NCBI GenBank assembly: GCA_045546695.1
Contig: JAZQDE010000010.1
Span: 1-26,292, forward strand
Source of the DNA: SIG424 sp045546695
Lineage (GTDB): Bacteria; Bacillota; Clostridia; UBA1212; UBA1255
DNA: 26,292 bases
Direction of reading: 5' to 3'
Shown: positions 15,022 through 23,140 of the stretch, one piece after another
Numbering within the stretch: the first letter of the stretch is position 1
Layout of the letters: each line of letters begins with the position of its first letter
Notes under the pieces: model-generated
Seen by the model: the letters and a program-made list of their open reading frames with translations, nothing else
Database searches by the model: none
What the model was told of the DNA's origin: nothing
Program-made: the position numbers and the translations under genes

Positions 15022-17394
15022 ATGTATCAAGTTATTAAAAGAGACGGCAAAGTCACAGAATTTGATTTATCAAAAATCAGTGCAGCCATCACAAAAGCTT
15101 TCGAGGCTCAGAATAAACAATATAACAGTGCAATCATCGATTTACTCGCATTAAGAGCAACAGCAGATTACGAGAAAAAGATTAAAGATAATTTTGTTCA
15201 CGTAGAAGACATCCAGGACAGCGTGGAGACAGTCCTCGAACAGTCAGGCTACTCAGACGTTGCCAAGGCTTACATCTTATATCGTAAGCAAAGAGAGAAG
15301 ATCAGAAACATGAAGTCTACTATCCTTGACTACAAGGATCTGGTTGACAGCTATGTTAAGAGCACAGACTGGAGAGTTAAAGAAAACTCAACAGTTACCT
15401 ATTCAGTAGGTGGTCTTATCCTAAGCAACTCCGGCGCTATCACAGCCAATTACTGGCTCTCAGAGATCTATGACGAAGAGATCGGCAACGCTCACAAGAA
15501 TGCTGACCTTCACATCCACGATCTGTCAATGCTCACTGGCTACTGCGCAGCCTGGTCACTTAAGCAGCTCATCCAGGAAGGTCTCGGCGGCATACCCGGC
15601 AAGATCACTTCATCCCCTGCAAGCCACCTTGCTACGCACTGCAACCAGATGGTTAACTTCCTTGGTATCATGCAGAACGAGTGGGCAGGCGCTCAGGCCT
15701 TTTCATCATTCGACACATACCTTGCTCCATTCATCAAGGCTGACAATCTCACATACAGAGAAACAAAGAAATGCATCGAGTCCTTCATCTTCGGCGTAAA
15801 CACACCAAGCAGATGGGGTACACAGGCACCTTTCTCAAATATCACTCTTGACTGGACAGTTCCGAACGACCTTGCAGAGCTTCCCGCAATCGTTGGCGGT
15901 AAAGAAATGCCTTTCAAATATAAAGACTGCCAGAAAGAAATGGACATGGTCAACAAAGCTTTCATTGAAATTATGTTAGAAGGCGACGCTAACGGCCGTG
16001 GATTCCAGTATCCTATCCCGACATACTCAATTACAAGAGACTTTGACTGGTCAGACACAGAAAATAACCGTCTGCTCTTTGAGATGACTTCAAAATACGG
16101 CACACCTTACTTCTCAAACTACATCAACAGCGACATGGCTCCGAGCGATGTAAGAAGTATGTGCTGCAGACTCCGTCTTGACCTTCGTGAGCTCCGTAAA
16201 AAGTCCGGTGGTTTCTTCGGAAGCGGCGAGAGCACAGGTTCTATCGGCGTTGTTACAATCAACATGCCGCGTATCGCTTATCTTGCTACAGACGAAGCTG
16301 ATTTTTACAGAAGACTCGACAAGATGATGGATATCGCTGCCCGTTCACTCAAGACAAAGAGAACAATCATCACAAGACTCCTCGAAGAAGGTCTCTATCC
16401 TTACACAAAGAGATATCTCGGCTCACTCGACAACCACTTCTCAACAATCGGTCTTGTTGGTATGAACGAAGCTACACTCAACGCAAAATGGATCAGAAAA
16501 GACCTCACAAACGTTGAAGCCCAGAAGTTCGCACAGGACGTTCTCAACCACATGCGCGAGGGCCTGTCTGACTACCAGGAAGCTTACGGCGACCTTTACA
16601 ACCTCGAAGCTACACCGGCTGAGTCTACATCTTACCGTCTTGCAAAGCACGACATCAAGAAGTTCCCTGACATCATCACAGCTTCTGAAAAGGATAAGAC
16701 TCCTTACTACACAAACAGCTCTCACCTGCCTGTTGGCTACACAGAAGACATCTTCGAAGCACTCGATATCCAGGATGAGCTCCAGACTCTCTACACATCA
16801 GGTACTGTTTTCCACGCATTTGTTGGTGAAAAGCTCCCGACATGGCAGTCAACTGCTAACCTCGTTCGTAAGATCGCAGAGAATTATAAACTTCCTTATT
16901 ACACAATCTCTCCGACATACTCAATCTGCAGAGAGCACGGATATATCCTCGGTGAAGAATACAAATGTCCTCATTGTGGTGCTGATACAGAAGTTTACAG
17001 CCGTATCACAGGATACTACAGACCGGTTCAGAACTGGAACGACGGTAAATCACAAGAGTTTAAGGACAGAAAAGTATACAACATTGAAAAATCAAAGCTC
17101 AAAGCTGACCGCAAGGTATCAGTAGCTCCTGTTGAATCAGCTTGTGAATGCGAAGCTTGTGCAGACCAGCTCATTCTTTTCACAACGAAGACTTGCCCCA
17201 ACTGCAAAGTAGCAAAGAGCCTTCTTGACAACGCCGGCTTGATTTATACAGTTATCGACGCAGAAGAGAATCCTGATCTCGTTGCAAAATACGGCATCCG
17301 CCAGGCACCTACTCTCGTAGCTATCACTGACGGCGGCGCTGTAAAATACGCGAACGCTTCCAATATCAAGAAGTTTGTTGAGAGCGCATCTTAA
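15022..17394 (+). CDS. nrdD: Class III ribonucleotide reductase with fused C-terminal redoxin domain
   Basis: The 790-residue protein reduces ribonucleoside triphosphates to deoxy forms without oxygen, using a glycyl radical. An ATP-cone regulatory domain occupies about 1-95. Active-site cysteines are likely Cys175 (GYCAAWSLKQL) and Cys381/382 (MCCRLRLD). A zinc site is probably formed by Cys636, His639, Cys649 and Cys652 (CREHGY...CPHCG). The radical glycine is Gly664 in RITGYYRPVQNWN. Unlike ordinary NrdD (about 700 residues), it continues through a Cys-rich linker (ACECEAC, 708-713) into a glutaredoxin/NrdH-like domain with CPNC (725-728) and a cis-Pro loop (QAPTLV). This suggests reduction by a redoxin rather than formate, as described for some class III enzymes. 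ATG follows AGAGGAGGAA; trxB follows after 18 bp and would reduce the redoxin. Confidence 0.95.
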   Translation: MYQVIKRDGKVTEFDLSKISAAITKAFEAQNKQYNSAIIDLLALRATADYEKKIKDNFVHVEDIQDSVETVLEQSGYSDVAKAYILYRKQREKIRNMKSTILDYKDLVDSYVKSTDWRVKENSTVTYSVGGLILSNSGAITANYWLSEIYDEEIGNAHKNADLHIHDLSMLTGYCAAWSLKQLIQEGLGGIPGKITSSPASHLATHCNQMVNFLGIMQNEWAGAQAFSSFDTYLAPFIKADNLTYRETKKCIESFIFGVNTPSRWGTQAPFSNITLDWTVPNDLAELPAIVGGKEMPFKYKDCQKEMDMVNKAFIEIMLEGDANGRGFQYPIPTYSITRDFDWSDTENNRLLFEMTSKYGTPYFSNYINSDMAPSDVRSMCCRLRLDLRELRKKSGGFFGSGESTGSIGVVTINMPRIAYLATDEADFYRRLDKMMDIAARSLKTKRTIITRLLEEGLYPYTKRYLGSLDNHFSTIGLVGMNEATLNAKWIRKDLTNVEAQKFAQDVLNHMREGLSDYQEAYGDLYNLEATPAESTSYRLAKHDIKKFPDIITASEKDKTPYYTNSSHLPVGYTEDIFEALDIQDELQTLYTSGTVFHAFVGEKLPTWQSTANLVRKIAENYKLPYYTISPTYSICREHGYILGEEYKCPHCGADTEVYSRITGYYRPVQNWNDGKSQEFKDRKVYNIEKSKLKADRKVSVAPVESACECEACADQLILFTTKTCPNCKVAKSLLDNAGLIYTVIDAEENPDLVAKYGIRQAPTLVAITDGGAVKYANASNIKKFVESAS

Positions 17395-17412
17395 TTCAAA
17401 GAGGTTAAATTT

Positions 17413-18327
17413 ATGTACGATAAAGTGTACGACACAATAATTATTGGTGGAGGGCCTGCCGGACTTACGGCAGCCCTTTACTGCTCTAGGGCAGACGCAA
17501 AGACTTTGCTTTTTGAAGGCGAAGGCTACGGCGGACAGATTGCCGCATCACCCAGAGTAGAAAACTATCCCGGCTTTAAGGCGGTAAGCGGAAACGAGCT
17601 TACTTCATATCTGTACGACCAGGCACTGGAGTTCGGCACAGAGACTGAATATGCTGCCGTTGAAAAGGTAGAAGCTTCCGGAGACTTGTTTGCAGTCACG
17701 GCAGATGGCAACCAATATATGGCAAAGACTGTCATCATCGCAACAGGCGTCAAAAAGCGCAAACTCGGCCTCGACGGCGAAGACGACCTGATCGGCGAAG
17801 GCATATCATACTGCGCAACATGCGACGGCGCATTTTTCAAGAATATGGACGTTGCTGTTGTAGGCGGTGGCAGCACAGCACTTACAGACGCAGTCTTTCT
17901 TGCCAAATATTGCCGCAAAGTCTACCTCGTTCACAGACGTAACGAATTCCGTGGCGAAATACGCCTCGTGGAAGCCCTTAAAAAGCTTCCGAACGTAGAA
18001 TTCGTCCTGAGTTGCGTCCCCCATAAATTGGTAGCGGAAAACGGCCTTGAGGCGCTTGAGGTGAAAAGCACGGTCGATGATTCAATAAAGACTCTGAACG
18101 TCAGCGGCATATTTGTCGCAGTCGGACAGATTCCGGACAACGAGATTTTCAAAGGTCTGATCGACTTAGACGAGAGTGGATATATTCTCGCCGGGGAAGA
18201 TTGCAGAACCTCAGAGCCCGGTATCTTTGCAGCAGGCGACTGCCGCGCAAAGACAGTAAGGCAGCTTACGACTGCCACAGCAGACGGCACGGTCGCTGCT
18301 GTAAATGCTTGTGAATATATCTTTTAA
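17413..18327 (+). CDS. trxB: Thioredoxin reductase (NADPH-type flavoprotein)
   Basis: This 304-residue flavoenzyme passes electrons from NADPH through FAD to a redoxin disulfide. FAD is bound by IIGGGPAG (10-17) and by the C-terminal AAGDCRAKTVRQ signature (~273-284). The redox-active pair is CATC (Cys134, Cys137). The NADPH motif is GGGSTALTDA (151-160), in which the usual Glu-Glu is Thr-Asp, followed by VHRRNEFR, whose arginines contact the NADP phosphate. It is 18 bp after nrdD, behind AAGAGG, in one transcription unit. Neighbourhood suggests it feeds the redoxin fused to NrdD as well as free thioredoxin (trxA at the left edge). The length is normal and the gene intact. Confidence 0.95.
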   Translation: MYDKVYDTIIIGGGPAGLTAALYCSRADAKTLLFEGEGYGGQIAASPRVENYPGFKAVSGNELTSYLYDQALEFGTETEYAAVEKVEASGDLFAVTADGNQYMAKTVIIATGVKKRKLGLDGEDDLIGEGISYCATCDGAFFKNMDVAVVGGGSTALTDAVFLAKYCRKVYLVHRRNEFRGEIRLVEALKKLPNVEFVLSCVPHKLVAENGLEALEVKSTVDDSIKTLNVSGIFVAVGQIPDNEIFKGLIDLDESGYILAGEDCRTSEPGIFAAGDCRAKTVRQLTTATADGTVAAVNACEYIF

Positions 18328-18351
18328 TCTGACAGATATCTGATAGACAGC

Positions 18352-18389
18352 AAAAAAGGATTAACGCTTCATGCGTCAATCCTTTTTTA
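18352..18389. terminator. Bidirectional terminator between trxB and the coiled-coil gene
   Basis: AAAAAAGGATTAACGC and GCGTCAATCCTTTTTT form a stem with one mismatch and a 4-nt loop. It has an A-run on one side and a T-run on the other, placed between converging genes, so it can serve both. Confidence 0.85.
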
Positions 18390-18409
18390 TTGTCTTGATT
18401 TCCATTTAA

Positions 18410-18949
18410 TTACAGAGTCTTCTTATTCTTCTCGATCTCGTTATATGTCTTTGCAAGTAACGTAGACACGCTGTTGAGACGATCTTCGAGATATTGCTTT
18501 GTAGCTCTCTGAATCTCTGCTTCTCTAGCCTTTGCCTGCTCAAGAATCTCGCGGGCCTGCTCAGTTGCGAGCTGTGTAATGCGATTTTCCTGAATCATCT
18601 GAGCTTGTTGAGCCTGCGCCTCACGAATAATAGCCTCTGCCTCAGCATTTGCATCTGCAATGATACGGTTTGCAGTATCCTCTGCCTCGCGGATTGTATT
18701 TTCAGCCTGAACGTTTGCTCTGCCAACGATATCGTTAGCATCAGCAATAGCATCTTCCTTTATAGCAAGGCTCTCTTTATAATATGTATTTGCTTCTTTT
18801 ATTTCCCCCGGCAAGACACTCTCAAGCTCTTTGATAAGTTCCAATGCATCATTTTTTTCAATTGATACTCTTGAGCTGACAAGCGATTTTTTGCCGTTTA
18901 AAATCTGATTTTTCAAAACTTCTAACATTTCAACGCTATGTATTTCCAT
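18410..18949 (-). CDS. Coiled-coil protein downstream of coaD (ATPase subunit-like)
   Basis: The 179-residue protein is almost entirely helical and rich in Ala, Glu and Gln. A long coiled coil spans about 65-165 (for example AEAEAIIREAQAQQAQMI). There is no signal peptide or membrane helix. Proteins of this type, often labelled 'ATPase' or V-type/F-type ATP synthase subunit-like because of the stalk-like coiled coil, commonly follow coaD in Clostridia. Resemblance to DivIVA/stalk proteins is probably structural only. ATG follows AAGGAGGA. It is last in the rsmD-coaD unit, 56 bp after coaD. Function is not known. Confidence 0.65.
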   Translation of the reverse strand: MEIHSVEMLEVLKNQILNGKKSLVSSRVSIEKNDALELIKELESVLPGEIKEANTYYKESLAIKEDAIADANDIVGRANVQAENTIREAEDTANRIIADANAEAEAIIREAQAQQAQMIQENRITQLATEQAREILEQAKAREAEIQRATKQYLEDRLNSVSTLLAKTYNEIEKNKKTL

Positions 18950-19005
18950 AAAAATGTCCTCCTTGGTTAATCCTTACAAACAATTATATATCACTTTTTA
19001 AAAAA

Positions 19006-19500
19006 TTACAATTTACATTTCATATGAGATTCAATATCTTTGATAATCTGTTCAGGTACGAGGCCCCTGATCTCTCCGCCATGCTTTGCAACGTCCTTTA
19101 CAACGCTTGAGCTGAGGAAAGAGTGCTGTACGTCTGCCATCAGAAATATCGTCTCTATCTCGCTGTCAATATGTTTATTGAGAGCCGCCATCTGAAGTTC
19201 GTATTCGTAGTCAGAAACAGCGCGCAGGCCTTTTACGATAACAATACCGTCGTTCTGTTTGACAAAATCTACCAACAATCCATTAAATGTCTGTACACTA
19301 ACGTTCGGCATATCGCTTATACATTTCGATATAAGAGCTGCTCTTTCTTCCATTGTGAAAAGACATTTTTTGGCATCATTATGCAGCACGCCAACAATCA
19401 GTCTGTCAAAAAGTTTAGAAGCTCTGCAAATGATATCCAGATGTCCGTTTGTAAGCGGATCAAAACTACCCGGATATATTGCTATTCTTTCTTTTGCCAT
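19006..19500 (-). CDS. coaD: Pantetheine-phosphate adenylyltransferase
   Basis: This 164-residue enzyme performs the fourth step of coenzyme A synthesis, joining 4'-phosphopantetheine and ATP to give dephospho-CoA. The nucleotidyltransferase motif YPGSFDPLTNGHLD lies at the N-terminus, with the (T/H)xGH signature as TNGH. The conserved GLRAVSDYEYELQMA and the SSS segment FLSSSVV are present. Two in-frame ATGs exist; I chose 19500 because GGGGGA sits right against the upstream ATG (19506) but is correctly spaced for this one. It lies 14 bp after rsmD and is co-transcribed with it, a common pairing in Firmicutes. Confidence 0.95.
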   Translation of the reverse strand: MAKERIAIYPGSFDPLTNGHLDIICRASKLFDRLIVGVLHNDAKKCLFTMEERAALISKCISDMPNVSVQTFNGLLVDFVKQNDGIVIVKGLRAVSDYEYELQMAALNKHIDSEIETIFLMADVQHSFLSSSVVKDVAKHGGEIRGLVPEQIIKDIESHMKCKL

Positions 19501-19514
19501 TGCCATTCCCCCTA

Positions 19515-20066
19515 TTATCTGTTTGCGTATACCGTGACGGCCACAGTACCGTATTTCTTACTTTTTATAATCTCCAGGCCCTTTATCTCGCCAAGAGGTT
19601 TGTCATACGCATGTTCTGCTACTATAATTCCATTTTCTGCCAGCAGTTTGTTTCGCAGAATCGTGTCTATGACTTCATCATAATAATTCATTCCGTACGG
19701 CGGGTCAAGAAAAACGATATCAAATGCTACTTTTTCCCTTTTATACGCCTCTAATGCCTGTGAAAAGTCGGCTTTTTTTACTTGTGCTCTGTCTGCAAGG
19801 CCTGTGAAAACAAGATTTTCCTGCGTAATTTTGCAACAATTTTGCTGATTATCGTTAAAATAGCATTTTTCAGCGCCTCTGCTGAGTGCTTCTATGCCAA
19901 GCGAGCCACTGCCCGCAAACAAGTCCAGCACTGTCGCTCCCGTCAGGTAAGGCGCAATCATACTGAACATAGGCTCTTTGACCCTGCCAAGAGTCGGCTT
20001 CGTTTTATCACTGTCAATCGTTTTCAGTCTGAGTCCCCCGGCACTGCCGGCAATAACGTTAAGCAT
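19515..20066 (-). CDS. rsmD: 16S rRNA (guanine966-N2)-methyltransferase
   Basis: The 183-residue methyltransferase modifies G966 of 16S rRNA with S-adenosylmethionine. It has the family opening MLNVIAGSAGGLRLKT, the SAM-binding motif VLDLFAGSGSLGIEALSRGA and the N6/N2-methylase catalytic motif DPPYGMNY. The start matches the family's usual MRVIAG opening, although AAAGGAG is 12 bp upstream, a rather long spacing. It begins 25 bp after the stop of a 46-codon frame and is followed by coaD. The length is normal. Confidence 0.93.
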   Translation of the reverse strand: MLNVIAGSAGGLRLKTIDSDKTKPTLGRVKEPMFSMIAPYLTGATVLDLFAGSGSLGIEALSRGAEKCYFNDNQQNCCKITQENLVFTGLADRAQVKKADFSQALEAYKREKVAFDIVFLDPPYGMNYYDEVIDTILRNKLLAENGIIVAEHAYDKPLGEIKGLEIIKSKKYGTVAVTVYANR

Positions 20067-20091
20067 TTACCCAGCTGGCTCCTTTCGTATT

Positions 20092-20232
20092 TTAACTTTT
20101 AGAGTATATCACGCAACAACAACCAGCGTCAACGATGAACAGCCCATTTTCCGCTTCTCCTGCCTCCAAGCCCGCTGAGTATACCCGTTGTTTTTTTAAT
20201 TCGCCTTCTTCAGTTTCGATCCCGATATTCAT
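20092..20232 (-). CDS. Candidate small protein (46 aa) with Cys-Cys-Cys near its end
   Basis: A 46-codon frame lies between a promoter and rsmD on the same strand. It starts at an ATG 20232 with GAAGGGTGAG about 7 bp upstream and stops at 20092. The peptide opens MNIGIETEEGELKKQRVYSA, is charged in its first half, and ends with LFIVDAGCCCVIYSKS. Support comes from the promoter, ribosome site and operon position; no homologue is recognised. It could be a small regulatory or metal/redox-responsive protein, a precursor peptide, or a chance frame in the rsmD leader. The internal rsmD promoter lies within its last part. Confidence 0.4.
   Translation of the reverse strand: MNIGIETEEGELKKQRVYSAGLEAGEAENGLFIVDAGCCCVIYSKS
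20103..20132 (-). promoter_or_regulatory. Probable promoter of rsmD
   Basis: On the minus strand TTGACG (20132-20127) and TATACT (20108-20103), spacer 18 bp, lie about 36 bp before rsmD. It overlaps the end of the 46-codon frame. Confidence 0.55.
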
Positions 20233-20252
20233 AAAGCTCACCCTTCAGCTCT

Positions 20253-20280
20253 TATATACTAATCATACACTATTACTCAA
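20253..20280 (-). promoter_or_regulatory. Probable promoter of the small frame before rsmD
   Basis: On the minus strand TTGAGT (20280-20275) and TATATA (20258-20253), spacer 16 bp, lie about 20 bp before the ATG of the 46-codon frame. This is what makes that small frame credible. Confidence 0.5.
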
Positions 20281-20305
20281 GTTTATTGTTATTCTTTTTT
20301 TGGTG

Positions 20306-20361
20306 AAAAAGGCCGCCGCCTCATATTCCGGAAGTTATCTGCGAAATAAGGGGCGGCGGCC
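20306..20361 (-). terminator. GC-rich terminator of the beta-helix surface gene
   Basis: GGCCGCCGCCTC (20311-20322) pairs with the reverse complement at 20350-20361, a 12-bp GC-rich stem. It is followed on the minus strand by a T5 run. It lies 28 bp beyond the stop of the gene at 20389. Confidence 0.85.
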
Positions 20362-20388
20362 GGGCAATAAAAGTTTATTCAATTATGT

Positions 20389-22125
20389 TTATTTTTTTCT
20401 CTTAAGAAGAACTGCAGCGCCGAGAAGCATAATTGCCTGGGCAAGCATTACGGATGAACCGCAGCCTGAGTCTTCTTCAGCCGGTGCATCGGTAGGAGCC
20501 GCGGTTACCGGAGCTTCAGTTGCAGGCGCCTCAGTAGGAACTACTTCCTTAGCCCATTTTGCATATGCCGTGCAATCAGCTGTAATAGGTTTCGTGAAAT
20601 CAAATTCTTGTGTCATAGTAGAATTCGAATACCAACCGTTGAAAATCCATCCTTCTTCTGTAGGTTCAGCCGGAGCTTCTATTACTGTGCCACCAACAAC
20701 AGTTATAGGATCTATAGCTGCACCATGGCCCTTGAGGTCAAACTCAACAGTGTATTCCTTCGGCTTAGCTTTTTCAAATACAGCTTCGTATGCACCATCT
20801 GCAGTCTTTGTCGCTGCAACATTATTGATCATGAAAACTGCATCGTCAGCAAACGCGAAGCCTTCTTTTGCTTCAAACTTTGCACTGATTGTAACTTTAT
20901 CTTCTCCTGCTGAATATTTATCAAGAGCTACAGTATATTTTGTAGCCTGTGCACTTACGATTTCAACGTCAGCCTCGCCTGCAGGTTGTGCAAAATATGC
21001 ACCTGCTATAGAAATGTTGCTTGCATCTGCTGTTGATTCATATGTTACTGTTGCAAAATCGCCTTCTTTAGCAAAAGAGATTGTGCCGTCAGCTGCATCT
21101 ACTACAAAAGACTCTTCCCATGTCTTTCCACCACCATTGGCGAGATAGAAAGGAGTATCAAATACGCAGTTACCTTTAATTACTGTAGAAGAACCGTTTT
21201 GTACCTTTAATGAGTTCTTACCGCCGAAGTGGCCACCGATAATTGTAACGTCTGCATTACCGGGGTTACCATTCTGTCTGTTATCATTATGAACAGCTGC
21301 GTTGTCAGAAGCGGTAGCCGAACAATCGACCAGTACAGCCTTACCACTCTTGAGCCAGAAAGCATCTGAGCCGGAGCCCTGTGTGTTTACAGTAACACCT
21401 GTTGCATATAACTCGCCTGTTACCAATGTCAATGTGTCTGTAGATGGGCTTTCTATCTTACCTCCACCTACTGAGTCTATCAGGTTTACAACAGCGCCAT
21501 CAATCGTCATCGTACCGGTCCATGTGTGTCCACAAAGGTCAATTGTATATTCTCCGTCCAGGAGCATCTTGTCGCCTGTAATATCTGCAGCAAGTTTATA
21601 TATTCCCGGAGTCTTTATATGTCCGGTAGCTTCTACGACACCAAGTGCAGGGTCCGGAATGCCATCATCTTCTACGTATACAGTAGCTCTCCAGATGTCT
21701 TCAACCTCTTCATCTGCAAAAACAACAGCTACACAAATAAAGTTTTCACCTGTTGTCAGTGGTACTGTTACGATAAAACGTGACCACGACGTACCACCAA
21801 CCGCCTGAGCCGCATCTGCTACAGCCTGCTCTGCGTTATGCATGAAGCTTGCCTTTATAACGTAGTCGCTATCATTTACAGAATAAGCAAATCCGACAAT
21901 CTCTTCTGTTGCTGCTACCCAACCGGTATAACGTGCCGTTTCCGATCCGGGAGCAACTTCAATCTCATGTGGATCCTCTAAGCCTGATACAAGTTCGCCG
22001 TTGAATGTATCAAGCGAGGTGTGCTTTACGTAATACGCTTCTGTGTAATAGTCATTTGCGTTTGAGACGATACACAGGCTAAAAAGTATAGCTATAACCA
22101 AAACAAATGAAAATAATTTTTTCAT
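20389..22125 (-). CDS. Secreted beta-helix/InlB-repeat surface protein, GCGSS tail
   Basis: The 578-residue protein has a signal peptide (cut near Ala23), an N-terminal beta domain (~24-155) and a region resembling a right-handed beta-helix (~160-350, including PGIYKLAADITG and YTIDLCGHTWTGT). A Listeria-Bacteroides (InlB B-repeat/Flg_new) domain follows at ~456-526 (GWIFNGWYSNSTMTQEFDF..AYAKWA). After a TEAP/TAAP linker it ends SGCGSS, a hydrophobic helix and KRKK, instead of the TGD tail of its neighbours. The N-terminal and beta-helix parts are paralogous to the protein at 24696. ATG follows GGAGGG. It probably sits on the cell surface as an adhesin or glycan-binding protein; no catalytic motif was seen. 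Confidence 0.8.
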   Translation of the reverse strand: MKKLFSFVLVIAILFSLCIVSNANDYYTEAYYVKHTSLDTFNGELVSGLEDPHEIEVAPGSETARYTGWVAATEEIVGFAYSVNDSDYVIKASFMHNAEQAVADAAQAVGGTSWSRFIVTVPLTTGENFICVAVVFADEEVEDIWRATVYVEDDGIPDPALGVVEATGHIKTPGIYKLAADITGDKMLLDGEYTIDLCGHTWTGTMTIDGAVVNLIDSVGGGKIESPSTDTLTLVTGELYATGVTVNTQGSGSDAFWLKSGKAVLVDCSATASDNAAVHNDNRQNGNPGNADVTIIGGHFGGKNSLKVQNGSSTVIKGNCVFDTPFYLANGGGKTWEESFVVDAADGTISFAKEGDFATVTYESTADASNISIAGAYFAQPAGEADVEIVSAQATKYTVALDKYSAGEDKVTISAKFEAKEGFAFADDAVFMINNVAATKTADGAYEAVFEKAKPKEYTVEFDLKGHGAAIDPITVVGGTVIEAPAEPTEEGWIFNGWYSNSTMTQEFDFTKPITADCTAYAKWAKEVVPTEAPATEAPVTAAPTDAPAEEDSGCGSSVMLAQAIMLLGAAVLLKRKK

Positions 22126-22165
22126 ATCATATCCCTCCGTATTTGATTCGATAAATATTGCTTAG

Positions 22166-22194
22166 ATTTTATACTTTTTAAAAAACGATGTCAA
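22166..22194 (-). promoter_or_regulatory. Promoter of the gene ending at 22125
   Basis: On the minus strand TTGACA (22194-22189) and TAAAAT (22171-22166), spacer 17 bp. The -35 touches the terminator of the gene upstream. Confidence 0.7.
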
Positions 22195-22223
22195 TAAAAA
22201 AAGAAGCCCTGAGGCTTCTTTTT
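22195..22223 (-). terminator. Terminator of the gene at 22247
   Basis: AAAGAAGCC (22200-22208) and GGCTTCTTT (22213-22221) form a perfect 9-bp stem with a CTGA loop and a T-run on the minus strand. It is the same hairpin as at 22984. Confidence 0.9.
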
Positions 22224-22350
22224 CTATCTGATATTTAATTCAAATATTAGTTTTCTTTTCTTTTCTTAACTACTACTGAAGAGATAGCCACGAATGCGAG
22301 AGCGATAAGACCGAAGTCACCTGTGTCTACATTGTCATCTTCGTTGCCAC
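22195..22350. repeat. Near-identical 3' gene end, copy 1 (copy 2 at 22984-23140)
   Basis: Terminator, 3' untranslated part and coding tail (through the GDFGLIALAF segment and the acidic NEDDN linker) are almost base-for-base equal to 22984-23140. A related but more diverged copy lies at 24641-24790. Only a few substitutions separate copies 1 and 2, including in the untranslated part, which points to recent duplication or gene conversion. Confidence 0.8.
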
Positions 22351-22918
22351 CATCTTGGTCGCCACCTGCAGGAGCATCAGCTGCTTTATCTGCATCAACG
22401 TAAGCCTGAGCTGAAGCTTCATCAGCGAAGAAAGCAAGCCAGTCAACGTCTGCTACGCAGTCTTTGCAGTTTACAGGGTCAATTCTTACCCAGTTGATTG
22501 TGCCTTCCCAACCGCCAACACCTTCTGTAGAAACGATGATGTACTGCCAACCTTCTGTAGCAGCTACAACGCCCTTTACAAAGCCGTGAGCAGCGCCGTT
22601 ATGAGATACAAACTCAAAATTGTGTTCGCCTTCATAACCTGTTGTAACTCTGAGCTTAATTGCCATATACTTTGCGTCAGCAGCAGCAAAAGAACCATGT
22701 GCTGTAGCGCCACCCTTTGGATAAATCCAACCGTCACCATCTTCATCATTTACTGTAACCCAGTCTTCTGCTGCAACGATATTCTTGCCTTCGCCTGAGT
22801 CTTTACCCTCAGCTGTACCAAAATCCCATGACCAAACCGGATCTGCAGCATATGCCGGTAAAATAAACATAGCAGAAAGAACAGCTACGATAACTAATAC
22901 AGAGATAATTTTCTTCAT
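22247..22918 (-). CDS. Small secreted surface protein with TGD tail
   Basis: The 223-residue protein has a signal peptide (MKKIISVLVIVAVLSAMF.., cut after AYA, residue 24) and one beta-sandwich-like domain (~25-180) resembling carbohydrate-binding modules. It carries the VDWLAFFADEASAQAYVDAD segment that recurs in the neighbour at 23035 (FAYIGFFKSVADAEAYD). A Gly/Asp/Asn linker (GGDQDGGNEDDN) leads to NVDTGD, a membrane helix (FGLIALAFVAISSVVV) and KKRKEN. The tail looks like a degenerate sortase signal in which TGD remains but the Pro is lost; it may instead simply anchor in the membrane. ATG follows CGGAGG. It stands alone with its own promoter and terminator. Confidence 0.8.
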   Translation of the reverse strand: MKKIISVLVIVAVLSAMFILPAYAADPVWSWDFGTAEGKDSGEGKNIVAAEDWVTVNDEDGDGWIYPKGGATAHGSFAAADAKYMAIKLRVTTGYEGEHNFEFVSHNGAAHGFVKGVVAATEGWQYIIVSTEGVGGWEGTINWVRIDPVNCKDCVADVDWLAFFADEASAQAYVDADKAADAPAGGDQDGGNEDDNVDTGDFGLIALAFVAISSVVVKKRKEN

Positions 22919-22953
22919 ATCTTTTCCTCCGTTTTTTAAAATATTGTTAACAA

Positions 22954-22982
22954 ATTATACTCTCTATGAACTCGACTGTCAA
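22954..22982 (-). promoter_or_regulatory. Promoter of the gene ending at 22918
   Basis: On the minus strand consensus TTGACA (22982-22977) and TATAAT (22959-22954) with a 17-bp spacer: a perfect vegetative promoter. Confidence 0.88.
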
Positions 22983-22983
22983 C

Positions 22984-23011
22984 AAAAAAAGAAGCCCTGA
23001 GGCTTCTTTTT
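22984..23011 (-). terminator. Terminator of the gene at 23035
   Basis: GAAGCC (22991-22996) / GGCTTC (23001-23006), extended by the A and T runs, with a CTGA loop. It is identical to the hairpin at 22195 and abuts the next promoter's -35. Confidence 0.9.
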
Positions 23012-23140
23012 CTATCTGATATTTAATTCAAATATTAGTTTTCTTTTCTCTTTTTAATAACTACTGAAGAGATAGCTACAAATGCGAGAGCGATAAGACC
23101 GAAGTCGCCTGTGTCTACATTGTCATCTTCGTTGCCACCT
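22984..23140. repeat. Near-identical 3' gene end, copy 2
   Basis: Counterpart of the repeat at 22195-22350, covering terminator, untranslated part and tail codons. Confidence 0.8.

Noticed and set aside
20135..21148. 337-codon open frame on the plus strand
   Set aside because: It lies opposite the well-supported surface gene, is rich in Ser/Ala/Val as expected from the antisense of such a gene, and has no ribosome site.
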